From Branchiostoma lanceolatum (Eukaryota; Chordata; Leptocardii; Amphioxiformes; Branchiostomatidae): 64,000 bases of DNA. This document shows positions 52,250-62,983 of the stretch, one piece after another (within the stretch, counting starts at the first letter, position 1; every line of letters starts with the position of its first letter). The position numbers were made by a program, and so were the translations under genes. Where the stretch lies: contig NC_089724.1 in the NCBI RefSeq assembly GCF_035083965.1, positions 20,168,974 through 20,232,973 of the forward strand, in the 5' to 3' direction. Under the pieces are notes generated by a model, which saw nothing but the letters and a program-made list of their open reading frames with translations, made no database searches and was not told the origin of the DNA.

Positions 52250-52712
52250 TTAGGAGATGACTACATTCTGACGGGCGTCCCTGGGCGGATCCCGTTCTTG
52301 AAGCAGCTGGCTGGCCGCATGGAGACAGGCCAGTGGCACCAGCCAAAGGAGGCTCCAGGCTGTGAAAACACAAACGAAAATAGACATATATTTAGATATG
52401 GCAACGTTGTGCAACTTTGTGGCAATGGTAGAAATAGAACTGAAAGTACAAAACAAGAAAGGGAGGAATATGTAGTACATGAAATCGGTAGAGGTTCAGC
52501 AGCTTCCAGAAGGAGGCTTCACTGGTTCCCCGGCCGGTCCTCTTCGGCACGGCTCCGTCGATGTCCTCCCCGCTGTCCAGGTAGAACGGCCCGGCGCTGA
52601 AAGCGGCTTCATCTGCAGGCGAGGACAGAGGGCCATCCGGACCGACCGACTTCGCTTCTGCAGCGAGCATCAGTAGCGCGCTAACCAGGAAGATGGACAT
52701 CCACTTGTTCAT
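52250..52712 (-). CDS. Small secreted protein or peptide precursor, two exons
   Basis: The first coding exon starts at ATG 52710-52712, just after an acceptor-like ttttgacacag and with G at -3. It encodes a classic signal peptide, MNKWMSIFLVSALLMLAAEA, then an acidic stretch and a dibasic site (DGAVPKRTGRGTSEASFWK). The second exon starts at 52359 after tttgtgttttcacag. Two joins are possible. With the donor after 52479 the protein is 110 aa (stop 52261-52263) and its tail has two cysteines (GWCHWPVSMRPASCFKNG). With the donor after 52523 it is 99 aa (stop 52250-52252) and ends in LLQERDPPRDARQNVVIS. Signal peptide plus KR site suggests a neuropeptide or hormone precursor. I do not recognise the family. 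The gene lies 1.1 kb from the AUP1 start on the same strand, with its 3' end towards AUP1. Exon 1 is well supported; the join is not. Confidence 0.5.
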
Positions 52713-53655
52713 TTCTGTGTCAAAATAAAAACGATAGATAATCGCGCCGCTAAGTTTTCAATACAATGACTACTCTGTTAACGTTGACCCTATCCGTGGA
52801 CCTGAGACATTCCTAGACGCGAGGATCTGTCAGTGTCCAATGAAACTGGTCTCGACATTACGTTGACGAGGACTTAGAGAATGTTGATGAGGCACATTTT
52901 TGCAGTCAGAAAATATAGTTCAAAACTTATCAACATCCTAACCCTTCGCAAGTGAGGAGCAATTGAAACAACAACGAAGGACTACATATACATGTACATT
53001 CGAAGCACAGGACAATTTAATTTTCTCTCGTGTAGCCCGTATACGCGTGTAGAGTGCTCCGTTGTTTTGTACCTTCTTGGCTCTTATCCCTGCAGGGGCT
53101 ACAGAGAGCTCGAGAACCGATCTCCCTCAAACACGTGAGTTTGACGGGGCCCTGTAGCCTTGAACATCACGGTGAGTATGAGAAAACTCTTATCCCAAGT
53201 GTGCACCAGTCTCTTTCACTTGCTGAAAACATTGTAGAAATCGGCCGGAGTGGAATACGATTTACCACAGGAGTCCCGAGTCACGCGGCAATGTCACAGT
53301 GTTGAATGTTGTCATCCCGGCGTCAAGTATACCAGAGTAAGCCTTTTACTTGATTACTTGGTGAATTAAGTAGCCTCGCATAGGGCCATGTACCAGGCCT
53401 GGCTAGTACCGACCATCGCAATGGTCACGACTGAGACGAACGCGCCCATGAGCTGCCGAAGTAAACTTAATCGACTGGCTTATCTGACCTCAATTCATTT
53501 TATCAAAAGCTTCTCTTCCACTAGTCACGGATTGAAATAGATACTATGTGCCGTACGTAGAACGTTTGATTAAGTGTGTCGGTGAAGTTCCCCTAGCTTT
53601 TTTAAACAAGAGAAACAAATAGGAGATCCGTCATAAAGACTCCCCTGCCGACCGT
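52713..53655. other. Upstream flank of the secreted-protein gene
   Basis: Should hold the 5' UTR exon and promoter implied by the acceptor at 52713-52715. I could not place that exon. The short plus-strand frame at 53054-53305 has no recognised feature. Confidence 0.4.
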
Positions 53656-54268
53656 TAGGCCCCGGTTAAGGTTAGACATATATAGCCGAACATGGCCCCG
53701 AACACTAGCCGACCCAGGTCGGTGGTTATTCCGGGAGCAGTACTAGTCTGGCCAGTTTTAGACCACGCCTATATGAATTGGGCGCCGAACATGTCCCAAT
53801 CATCTCCTAACCAGTAAATTGATTACTAGTACTCCCGACTGAGCCCCGAATGCTTTCTAACCTACTCCCAACCATCCCGACCTCTAGGCGCAGACTGCCG
53901 AATCTGACCCGACCGATCGCTAACCCTCTCACTGATTGAAATGGACACAATCACAATCAGCGACTTTCAAAAGATGGGTCATTTTTGTTTTTAATCAAAA
54001 TAATCCATTCTGGTGGTTCTGGCCTGGTTAATGTTCTAATTTTACTCCTGACTTACACCCAAACTCCAGCCGAACTCTAGCCGACCGCGCAAAACACCAG
54101 CCGAACACCAGCCCAGACCTCCCGCCCAGAGCCAAAAGTGTAGAAATTTTAAAAACAGCCGAACACCAGCCGACCACTGCCGACCTAGCTCCCGAAACAC
54201 TCCTAGCCATGGTCGGGGGAAGGTCGGGAGGCCATGGCCATGTTCGGCTATGTGTAACCGGGACTTAA
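53656..54268. mobile_element. TIR element copy 1 (CCCCGGTTA...ACATAGCCGAACATGG type)
   Basis: The left end TAGGCCCCGGTTA and the right end TAACCGGGACTTA are inverted, each followed inward by a TAGCCGAACATGGCC-like stretch. The interior is full of short GCCGAACACCAGCCGAC-type repeats. A homologous copy in reverse orientation is at 56773-57545. Small frames on either strand follow the repeats and are not real genes. Confidence 0.8.
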
Positions 54269-55577
54269 CGCCGCCAAATCCAATCGTTTATCTGACCTTC
54301 CGTCACAATGATAGAAGTCGTCCGTGATCCTACAGTTACACGATACATTCTCGAAACAAACGCAAGAATAACTAAGTACACTTACAACATCTGACACATC
54401 AAAAATTGAAGTATTAGTAGTACATATAAAAACTGATACACAGAAACATACTTGGTACTGGACTGACTGGCTTGTGTTGACCACTGCTGTAGACACCAGA
54501 AGAAGACTGTTGGCCTCACGACAGATGAGATATCATCTGATGTTGCCTTGTTAAATACCATAAGGTCATTCCATTAAGGATCTTATGATAGGGGTAACTA
54601 GAGTATCTTGTTTGCCTATCATTTGTCAGGGAAAATAAAGAAGTACGACCGAGTGGTCAATCTAAACAGAATCAATGCATTCCAGCGTTGTGCAAGAAAC
54701 CTTTCGAAAAAAGTCGCATTAAACAAGGTTTTATATTTTTTTATGAATAGACTCTTTCAGTACTGAAATAGCATAACCCAAGATTTGGCAGTCTCTCAGA
54801 TATCTCCATCGCCTACACATCTGACGTCAATAGAATTCCCTGATGGAGTTTGAAAGAAACTTTTAAACAATACTTTCTAGCATGGCTAAAAATATCCCTG
54901 CCATTTGTAACGAAAGAAAATCGAAGTTAGCAATTCATGCATATGGCGACATTGTACGTGCATTGGCGAATTTCTCCCTCATTTTCGATATGTGTCATTT
55001 CTTTACCTGTTAAGCCAGCAACAGTACGCATGTCAACATGTGACTTAATGACAGACTAGGCGATAAAACGTTTAGTGCTTTAGTAACGGGTGTTACTGTT
55101 GTCATCACTTTATCTCTTTGCTGCCTCAGTTTGATTTTTTTCTGTGCCCTTGCCAGTGGTGTTCCCGTTGTCGACTGACATGTTCAGATTTCAACAAAAT
55201 GGAATTTAATGCTAACCAAAAATATTGCCATTCGAAAGTATGGATTTTACTAATGAACACTCGCTATAAATGGTACTTTCTCTACCTCGCAACCGCGTGC
55301 GTCAGATACGGACTTATGAATGTGCAGCACGGGAATACACAATGGTGAATTCATCCGTAGAGGATCTTGTTCTGAATGGGCAGCTAATTGCTGCGGGAGC
55401 AGGGATTGCGGCGTTGAATGAAGAAAAGGAAACAAAATACAGACTATAAGCCAAACGAGCTGTTTCTTCCGCCTGCACTGTTTGCGGGAGTGTGTAACGT
55501 TACAGCATTGTTCTGTGGCGTGGCTATGGGTGTTTTGATCTTCCTATCAAAAGGGCACGTGCGGCGATCGCCCTGAT
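54269..55577. other. Spacer in the duplication cluster
   Basis: AT-rich sequence with no gene recognised. Its right part (about 55360-55570) is homologous to 59014-59210, sharing GTTCTGAATGGGCAGCTAAT, TGCTGCGGGAGCAGGGAT and a following TAAGCCAAACGArCTGTTT. Minus-strand short frames in both copies give the same peptide run QQLAAHSEQDPL, which reflects shared DNA rather than a proven protein. Confidence 0.55.
55360..55570 (+). repeat. Direct repeat A, copy 1
   Basis: Homologous to 59014-59210 in the same orientation (see the spacer entry for shared blocks). Copy 2 lies 3.65 kb to the right. Confidence 0.8.
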
Positions 55578-55796
55578 TTGTGTGCGTATATACAAGTCCG
55601 CATGAGTTGCGTAGTAAGATGTTTTTGGTTTAGGTTAAGTTTGCAGCCGAATAAGTGATTTCCTATAATTTCGATCACTAGGCTGCACAACGGTGGGTCA
55701 AAGTAGAATACACATTTTTCACCGCAAACCTTACTTAAATCAAAAAATGTTTATGCGCAACTCAAGCACACTTGAATATACGCACAAGTGTATGGT
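55578..55796. mobile_element. Foldback element with about 70-bp arms next to the RT fragment
   Basis: The left arm 55578-55650 (TGTGTGCGTATATACAAGTC, then GAGTTGCGTA) pairs with the right arm 55724-55795 (CGCAACTCAAG, then CACTTGAATATACGCACA) with mismatches. About 70 bp of loop separates them. It ends exactly where homology to the reverse transcriptase starts, so it may have inserted into, or truncated, that element. Confidence 0.75.
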
Positions 55797-56772
55797 GTGT
55801 TGTGCTTATTCCAAAAAAGTCAGCCAGCAAGTGTAGATCAGTTAAGACCCATCTCCTTAACTTCTCAGTTTGCCAAAATAGCCGAGTACTTTGCCTTGAA
55901 GTGGATTCTACATGACGTCAACTTTGACAAGAGACAGTATGGTAGTCTCAAGGGACGCTCAACTGTTCATGCACTTGTAAGCTTAGGGGATAGTCTCTGT
56001 AGAGGCACCGATGCCCCAGCATCCATCTGCACCATATGCATTGTGGCTACAGACTTTTCAAAAGCCTTCGACAGAGTGGATCACAACACAGTCATCTTAA
56101 AACTGCTGAACAAGGGCCTGAGGAGAGAGTTGATTCCGTGGATCTGTGATTTTATTTCCGGTAGGAAACAGTGTGTTCGGTATCATGGATCACTCTCCTC
56201 CTGTGAATATTTGTCCTGTGGTGTCGCTCAAGGAACACTAGTCGGTCCCGTCTTGTTCTTGACTCTTATAGATGACGCTGCAAGCAACACCTGCATTCCG
56301 ACGTGGAAATACGTTGACGACATGGACCTTCTTGAGTCAAGGGCACTCCAGCATCCCTCCACCCTTCAGCATGAGCTGGACGAGCTACAAGTATGGACTG
56401 AAAGTAACCACATGTTGTTAAACGGGGGCAAATACCTCACCATGAATGTGTCTTTCTGTCGAAATCCATCACCACTCCCGCCACTTCAGATTTGTGAAAT
56501 GCCCTTGGTCGTTGTTCCCCGTTTTAAATCCTCGGACTTCGTATGCAACAAGTTAGTTTTATGTCATGTTCAGCAGCGAGGAAGCTTTATTTCCTTAAAC
56601 GGCTAAAGAAGTTCGCCTTGTCTGTAGCTGACCTGACAACGATTTACACGGGCTATGTCAGGCCCATTCTGGAGTATGCGGTACCTGCTTGGTCACCTGG
56701 ACTGACACAAACCCAAGCTGAGAAGCTGGAAAGAATCCAGAAGCGGGCGTGCCGTATTATTTTAGGGAACTC
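55797..56772 (+). pseudogene. Truncated, frameshifted non-LTR reverse transcriptase
   Basis: Only the RT core survives. It runs from a VVLIPKK-like motif, through PISLTSQFAKIAEYF, motif A VATDFSKAFDRVDHN, motif B GVAQGTLVGPVLF and motif C KYVDD, to the thumb region (LYFLKRLKKFALSVADLTTI, YTGYVRPILEYAVPAWSPGL). One frameshift lies near 55820 and another near 56560. The 5' end, including any endonuclease, is absent at the foldback element. The 3' end stops at ILGNS, where the TIR element at 56773 begins and supplies the stop. The catalytic YVDD replaces the commoner YADD. A CR1/jockey-like LINE is the likely source. It is dead as it stands. Confidence 0.9.
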
Positions 56773-57545
56773 TTAAGCCCCGGTTATACATAGCCGACCA
56801 TGGCCTCCCGACTCTGCCCCGACCATGGTTAGAGTGATTCGAGAGTGATTCGGGAGCTAGGTTGGCTGGCGTTCGGCTGAGTCGGTTGGCGTTCGGTGGA
56901 GTCGGCTGGTGTTCGGCTGCGCCAGCCGAATGTTTTGAAAATTTCAAAACATTCGGCTCTGGACGGAGGGTCTGGAATGGGTTGGCTGGTGTTCGGCTGG
57001 TGTTCGGCACGGTCGGCTAGTGTTCGGCTGGTATTCGGGAGTAAGTCAGCAGTAAAATTCAAATCTTAACCACGCTATAACCACTGCTGACTTACTCCCA
57101 ACTAGTTTTCAACCTACCCATAACTTACCTCAAGGCCGAAGAAAAATGTCTGCTATTCCCATTTCAAACAAATCTGACTACTACCAGAACGTGGACGAAT
57201 CACCCCGACCTTCACACGACCAAAAGCAGGGAAGTAAGCTAATAACCTTATCTAAGCTAACCGTGATCCGAATTCGAAGTCTTGGTGATGTTAACAATAT
57301 AAATTAGAAGAATGGATCATTTTGATTAAAAATGAAAATGATCCATCTTTTGAAAGTGACTGAATATGTCCATTTAAATTCGTGAGAGGGTTAGTAACCG
57401 GTCGGGTATAAGTCTGGAGAGATTCGGCTAGAGATCGGGATGGTTGGGAGTTAAGTAGGTTAGGAAGCATTCGGGGCTTGGTTGGGGGTAAACCGTGTAT
57501 TGATTATGAAATGGTTCGCCGCATGTTCGGGTCAGATTCGGCGCA
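56773..57545. mobile_element. TIR element copy 2, inverted relative to copy 1
   Basis: It begins TTAAGCCCCGGTTATACATA, interrupts the RT fragment, and is reverse-complementary to 53656-54268. Shared landmarks include AAGCATTCGGGGCTTGGTTG, TGGATCATTTTGATTAAAAA and repeated TGGTGTTCGGCTGG units. The far end is not clear and may be truncated near 57545. Confidence 0.78.
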
Positions 57546-57959
57546 TTGAATGTGATTCAGTGATCTCACGATCTCACTGCGAAGTTCAATAAATAAATCT
57601 TGAATCTTAAAAAAGTGTGACAGGGCCCTAACGCTTGCTTTCATAGTTGAAATATCATTCAAAATGTAACTGTATGACTTAAAAGACAACAAAACACACA
57701 AAGCGTAAAAAGATACTTTTTTTTTCCATCAGCGATCTTTCACATTTTAGGTCGCAGTGTGGTCACAGCGAGGTCGCCCCCTAGTGGAAGGGGGTGTCAC
57801 GTGTTCTAGCCCGTAGATCCTTCTATGCACAAACTTAAGTTACCGACTGAAACGATAGAAAAATCCGTTTGTCATAAGACCACAAACGTTATCTCTATAA
57901 GTTTCTTGCCAACATCATTGCGAGAGTAAATGAAAACATTAGTAAAATAAGAGGTTGCA

Positions 57960-58455
57960 CATGTTTTACATGTTACGATCGATCGTGAGTCCAAGGGAAC
58001 CGGGCTTTGATAAGACTTTCTTTTCATGCATGCCCACTGCCGAATAATTGAGAACTCAGAAGTACCCCCAGTTTAACTTTACAAGGCAGGATGGAGGGTT
58101 CTTTGTAGTTTTCACCAGTCGAATCCTTAACTTTGGTTGCTGGGAATATAGCAGACTTTGACCAAATGTCGTGAATAATTTGCCAGAACAGTTATCTGGC
58201 CATACAGTTACAAATTTCATATCACAGCTACCTCCTGTGTGACAACCCCCCCTTCCCGTTTTGCCAATTTCTGCTAACGTTACTTCATCAAGGAATCAAA
58301 AGAGCCTGATTTGGACTCTGGGTTTTCTACCTGAGTGTGTTCTTCGCTTGCCACATCACTCAGCGCTGCCACTCCAGTGGTTAGATTGAGTGAGATTAAT
58401 GGGTCCTGAGGAGCACCGAACGGATTCGAGTGGTCCTTAAGATACTATAAAGCTA
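57960..58455 (+). repeat. Direct repeat B, copy 1
   Basis: Diverged but collinear with 59790-60260: GCTTTGATAAGACTTTCT, CAGTTTAACTTTACAAGGCA, GCAGACTTTgACCAAATGT, AGCCTGATTtGGACT and CGAGtGGTCCTTAA recur in the same order in both. No coding content was recognised. The preceding stretch 57546-57959 holds nothing recognised. Confidence 0.8.
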
Positions 58456-58684
58456 CTTAAAATCAAGTTGATGTTCACTTCAGCTATTTTCGAACCATAA
58501 TGTTGGATCATTGAAACATCCAGGCGCAGATGTTACTCACACATGGCCGAATCGGATGTAGATATGCTCCTTCTTTCCTTGTCTATCCTTAAATGACTGT
58601 AAACTGTAATAAAGGCTTACTCTTTTCATGCGACTTGAACGTCGCGTGTCCTGATCACTTCAATTCTATTGCAGTTTTCAACCG

Positions 58685-58687
<3 letters not shown>

Positions 58688-58749
<62 letters not shown>

Positions 58750-58756
58750 CGCGCAC

Positions 58757-58800
<44 letters not shown>
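58688..58800. repeat. AT then AC microsatellite
   Basis: About 29 uninterrupted TA dinucleotides (58688-58746), then an ACAT/AC run to 58800. It separates repeat B copy 1 from repeat A copy 2. Confidence 0.95.
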
Positions 58801-58809
<9 letters not shown>

Positions 58810-59013
58810 CACGAACCACACACACGCGCGCGTGCGTAAATGCACACACATATATGAGCGAAGAGCCGACGTTTTCATTCGGCAATGTATACGTTTTCTT
58901 CTGGCGCTCAACTGGTGTCGAGATCGGTATCAACAAAGTTGGCATTTTCGGGCCGTTTGTATTGGACAGGCACAATGGTAGGGATCGGGCTGCACCCTGA
59001 GTATACACCTTCA

Positions 59014-59210
59014 GAGGGTCTTGTTCTGAATGGGCAGCTAATTGCTGCGGGAGCAGGGATGGGGCATTGAATGAATGAATGGAAGGAAACAACATACAGA
59101 CAATAAGCCAAACGAACTGTTTGATCCTCCTGCACTTTTTACGCACGTATGTACAGTATTGTTCTCCTGTGGCGTGGGTGTCTTGATCTTCTTATGAAAA
59201 AAGGCGCGTA
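59014..59210 (+). repeat. Direct repeat A, copy 2
   Basis: Matches 55360-55570 through the GTTCTGAATGGGCAGCTAAT block to the GTCTTGATCTTCtTAT block. Confidence 0.8.
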
Positions 59211-59590
59211 CATGACTAACGTGAGTAAGAATCATGAACATCTTTTTAGGTACAGGGTGGCTTAGGAGTTTTGGGATGTTATTGAAAAAACCCTTTACAA
59301 AGCTTCCTCAACCTTAATTTTTTCAGGTAGTACCTTATAGCAAGGTGACAATTTATGCAAATTAGCATGACGTCATGATTACGTCAGCAAGAGTTATAAG
59401 GCCACGCCCATTTTTAGAAGAAAAAAAGCTTTCCTTGGCTTGTACTTCGATGTTTATCAATATTACTTTGCAGGAATGTACATGATAGTAATACATCATG
59501 GAAAATGTGAGGCTACGTTTATATTTTGAAATGACGATTTTTTGTGAAATTCTATTGTTATTTTTGATAAAAATAATTTTTGGCCAAAAA

Positions 59591-59591
<1 letters not shown>

Positions 59592-59649
<58 letters not shown>

Positions 59650-59726
59650 CACACACACACACACAGACGCACGCACGCACGCACACACAAACACACACAC
59701 ACACACGCGCACACAAACACACACGC
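59592..59726. repeat. CA microsatellite
   Basis: About 135 bp of CA repeats with scattered G and CAAA interruptions. Long poly-Thr/His or Cys/Val frames on either strand across it are artefacts of the repeat. Confidence 0.97.
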
Positions 59727-59789
59727 TCTCCAAAAAATAACCTTTTTGGCGATTGCAATAAGAGTTTGCACACCCTGTAAACCTCCTTG

Positions 59790-60260
59790 CTGTAACGATC
59801 AACTGTGACTCCAAAGGACCAGGCTTTGATAAGACTTTCTCTTTACATTCGCCGCCTAACAAGTAAAAGATCATTGATATTGAAAAGATGATTTTAGAAT
59901 TACCTCTCAGTTTAACGTCACAAGGCAGATTGAGGGGGTATTCAAAGTTGTCGCCGGTCTGCTCCTGCTGAAAATATTGCAGACTTTTACCAAATGTGGT
60001 GAATAATCATAATCTGCAAAGCAGTTAGTCGGTCATAGAGTAACTTATTTGTAATCACAGTTAACTCCTGTGACAAAAATATTCCCTCACTTTGCCAATT
60101 TATCCTAGATCCTACAGGATCCTAGGAACAAAAGGAGCCTGATTGGGACTAGGTGTTTGTATTCTCCGCTTGCCTCATCACCCAGTGGTAAGTTTAGTGA
60201 GAGAAATAAGTGCTAATCGAGGAGTACTGAATGCGTTCGAGCGGTCCTTGATAACTATTA
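59790..60260 (+). repeat. Direct repeat B, copy 2
   Basis: Collinear with 57960-58455. In this copy, A and B lie about 0.6 kb apart. In the left copy they lie 2.4 kb apart because the foldback, RT fragment and TIR element intervene. Confidence 0.8.
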
Positions 60261-62511
60261 AGAGTAAATTTTAGGCTCTGGTTGATGTAGGACCGAACGC
60301 GCATATTTGAGTTCGAGTGCTACTTGTCTGATGAGTCTGGTTCGTGCGTGTATGTGTGTGTGTGAGTGTGCATGCGTGTGTGTGAGTGTGAATGCTTGTG
60401 TTGTGTGTGCATGAGAGTTGACCAATGTAGAAGAGAACATTTAACGATACAAGCGTGGGTAACAGGTGAATGTCAAATAAACACAGAACGCGCGATATAT
60501 ATATTCATGCATCCTGAGCGGTGAATAGAAACTTCCACCAGATGGCGCCCTTGCACAACATTCTCTTCGAATCCACCTCAATTTTGTGGACAAATCTGCA
60601 AATCACAACCACAACGATTGAAAGAGTTTCAACTACTTTGGTATGCAAGATGCTATCGTTTTCCTCATTATAAAAAGTAGGTCCTGATTTTGATAATATG
60701 CATTCATTATTTCAATCATCACCTTAGGTACATACAAACCAATGATAATGAAAAGCCATCAATACCTGCTTAAGTTATCCTCCTTAAGTTTGCAACAAAA
60801 CGACCCGTTGCAGTTCCAAAGAAAGCCGATAAGGGGCCAAAACCTACACCACTTACTCAGCCCCAAGAGCAATCTAAAGTTATTAGCTTCATTACTGCAG
60901 TACCGCCGAAAGCCGCCAGTCGGCCGTCAAAAAGTTAATTATTAATTTCTTTACTAACCCCTACCAACATAACTAATATCATACAGATCCATCCATCCAC
61001 GACACACACACACACACAAACATGCACACACACACAGACGAAGACATAATCTTCTTAACGAAGATCACGTTATATGTTCTTTTATTATAGGCATTGGCTT
61101 CATGGAATCTGTGACCTGTGACACTGGAAATTATTTTCATGTCTGTGTCAATCTTAAATGTATCGCTAGGTGTCGTTTAAGCATTACTTTGAAGCCTGGT
61201 AGTCTGTGTGTGTTTGGATTACTGAGTTGCAACGCACATTCGCGGAAACAGAACGGTAAACGTCAAGGTTAAACTTGCTTTACTACATGTATACTTTACT
61301 CAAGAAGGTAGTTTAACAACACGATGTCGATGATAACGCGTATTTAGTTATAAATAAGTTCAAACTACTGTTTTCTAATCTGTTGATATGCCATGTTTTT
61401 GTGAAAGGCGAGAATTCACATATCAATGTATTATATTTCAAATTGAAATACCCTTTTGCAGCAAGTGATTTTGAAACCCAGTAATGATAAGACATTCCCA
61501 CTCCTTGCATGAGGTTTTCTCTCCGGTTAACAAGTTGGCTAAACATGTCATTGACTAGCAGGTGTGATGAAAAGGACACCCACACCCCATCCTGTGATGT
61601 GTGGCCATGACAGGTACGTTTTCTCGGAAAGGGTGCTTATGTAACAGCCATCTACGCTAGAACAACCTTAACCTTCTCGTCAATACAACTTCGTAGGGGA
61701 CTTCTAACACCGTGGAACATATATGACGTCAACGTTACCATGGTGATCCATCAGCAATGGGCTATAACTGAATGGACTATTTTACGACCTAATTGCAGTC
61801 TGAAGGAAAACTAATTTGATGTTCCTCTACAAACTATTTGGGATGTGACCTTGAAGCTCCAGTGTACTTTCATAAACCAAATGATGGAAAACAAGTCCTC
61901 AGCGTTGCAATGAGAACAGGCATGTAACAACATGTTCATGCTGAACCAATAGATACCTAGATAAACAGCTACGTACATTCTATGTTCGTTTCGTTTGGCA
62001 ATAAGCCATTGATTCATATGCAAGCTTGTCTATTGTGATATCTAAAAACACGAGTATTGTCCAATTCTAAACAATTTTGAGACAAGTAAATGGAGCGGTA
62101 GGACTTCTCACTAGGGGTAGTGTGGGGTCAATGACACATAAATCAATCCGATATCAGTTGAATAATCAAATTATGATAATTCCACGATCGATCCTGATAA
62201 TTATCTGCCAACGTATGCAGACAAACTTAGTTGGTGAATTGCCAAGCCCTGTACCCTGCTGCTAAGCGCCCCCACACGGTGGTAATTAGTCTCAGTATAG
62301 AGTGTTTTTACGCTTCTTAACTGTGCCCAGAAACGGGTAGCCATTAGTAATCGGTCAGATCTGCATAGCAGCAGAACTTAGTAGATAATCAGCACCATTG
62401 GGACATTAGGACAACAGTGGATTATAACATATCTGCACCTCCCATTATTCCACGAGCCATGTGTACACATGTAAGCACCACAAATCTTCAATCGTTCAAT
62501 CAATGGTGTTC
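60261..62511. other. Intergenic region right of the duplication cluster
   Basis: Contains a degenerate TG/GTGA run (about 60348-60412) and a short AC run (about 61001-61037). Frames of 60-90 codons at 60742-60945, 61313-61585 and 61811-62023 have no recognised domain or splice support. Further exons of the minus-strand gene at 62984-63915 could lie here, but I could not identify any in a compatible phase. Confidence 0.5.
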
Positions 62512-62860
62512 TGAGTGAGTGAGTGAGTGAGTGAGTGGGTAAGTGAGTGAGTGAGTAGGTACGCGAGTGAGTGAGTGAGTGAGTGAGTGAGTGGGTGAGT
62601 GAGTGAGTGAGTGAATGAGTGAGTGGGTGAGTGGGTGAGTGAGTGAGTGAATGAGTGAGTGAGTGAGTGAGCGAATGAGTGAGTGGGTGAGTGAGTGAGT
62701 GAGTGAGTGGGTGAGTGAGTAGGTACGTGAGTGAGTGAGTGAGTGAGTAGGTGTCTGAGTGAATGAGTGAGTGAGTGGGTGAGTGAGTGAGTGAGTGAGT
62801 GAATGAGTGAGTGAGTGGGTGAGTGAGTGAGTGAGTGAGTGAGTGAGTGAGTGAGTGAGA
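62512..62860. repeat. GAGT tetranucleotide array
   Basis: About 350 bp of GAGT/TGAG repeats with scattered GGGT, AGGT and GAAT variants. Some variants recur in blocks such as AGTAGGTACGyGAGTGAG, suggesting internal duplication. It lies 124 bp downstream of a predicted minus-strand exon, so in the intron of that gene if the gene continues leftward. Open frames (THSL repeats) are artefacts. Confidence 0.95.
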
Positions 62861-62983
62861 GTGATGTACATGTAGCCTCAGCCTTAACGTGGGTGGTACT
62901 TGCGAAGATCATTGAGTTGGAATGTGGTGAACATCCGCGGTGTTCCTGCTTCCCCTAGATGGTAGATGGACTGTTCCACTCAC

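Noticed and set aside
52043..52600. 185-codon plus-strand frame over the secreted-protein gene
   Set aside because: Antisense of the signal-peptide exon; no signal, domain or splice support of its own.
58593..59146. Frames with Ile-Tyr runs across 58688-58800
   Set aside because: Translation of the AT/AC microsatellite.
59362..59874. 170-codon minus-strand frame rich in Cys-Val, and plus-strand His-Thr frames
   Set aside because: Generated by the CA microsatellite; flanks have no domain.
62496..62912. Long minus-strand frames of repeated Thr-His-Ser-Leu
   Set aside because: Direct translation of the GAGT array in a period that avoids stops; no start context or unique sequence.
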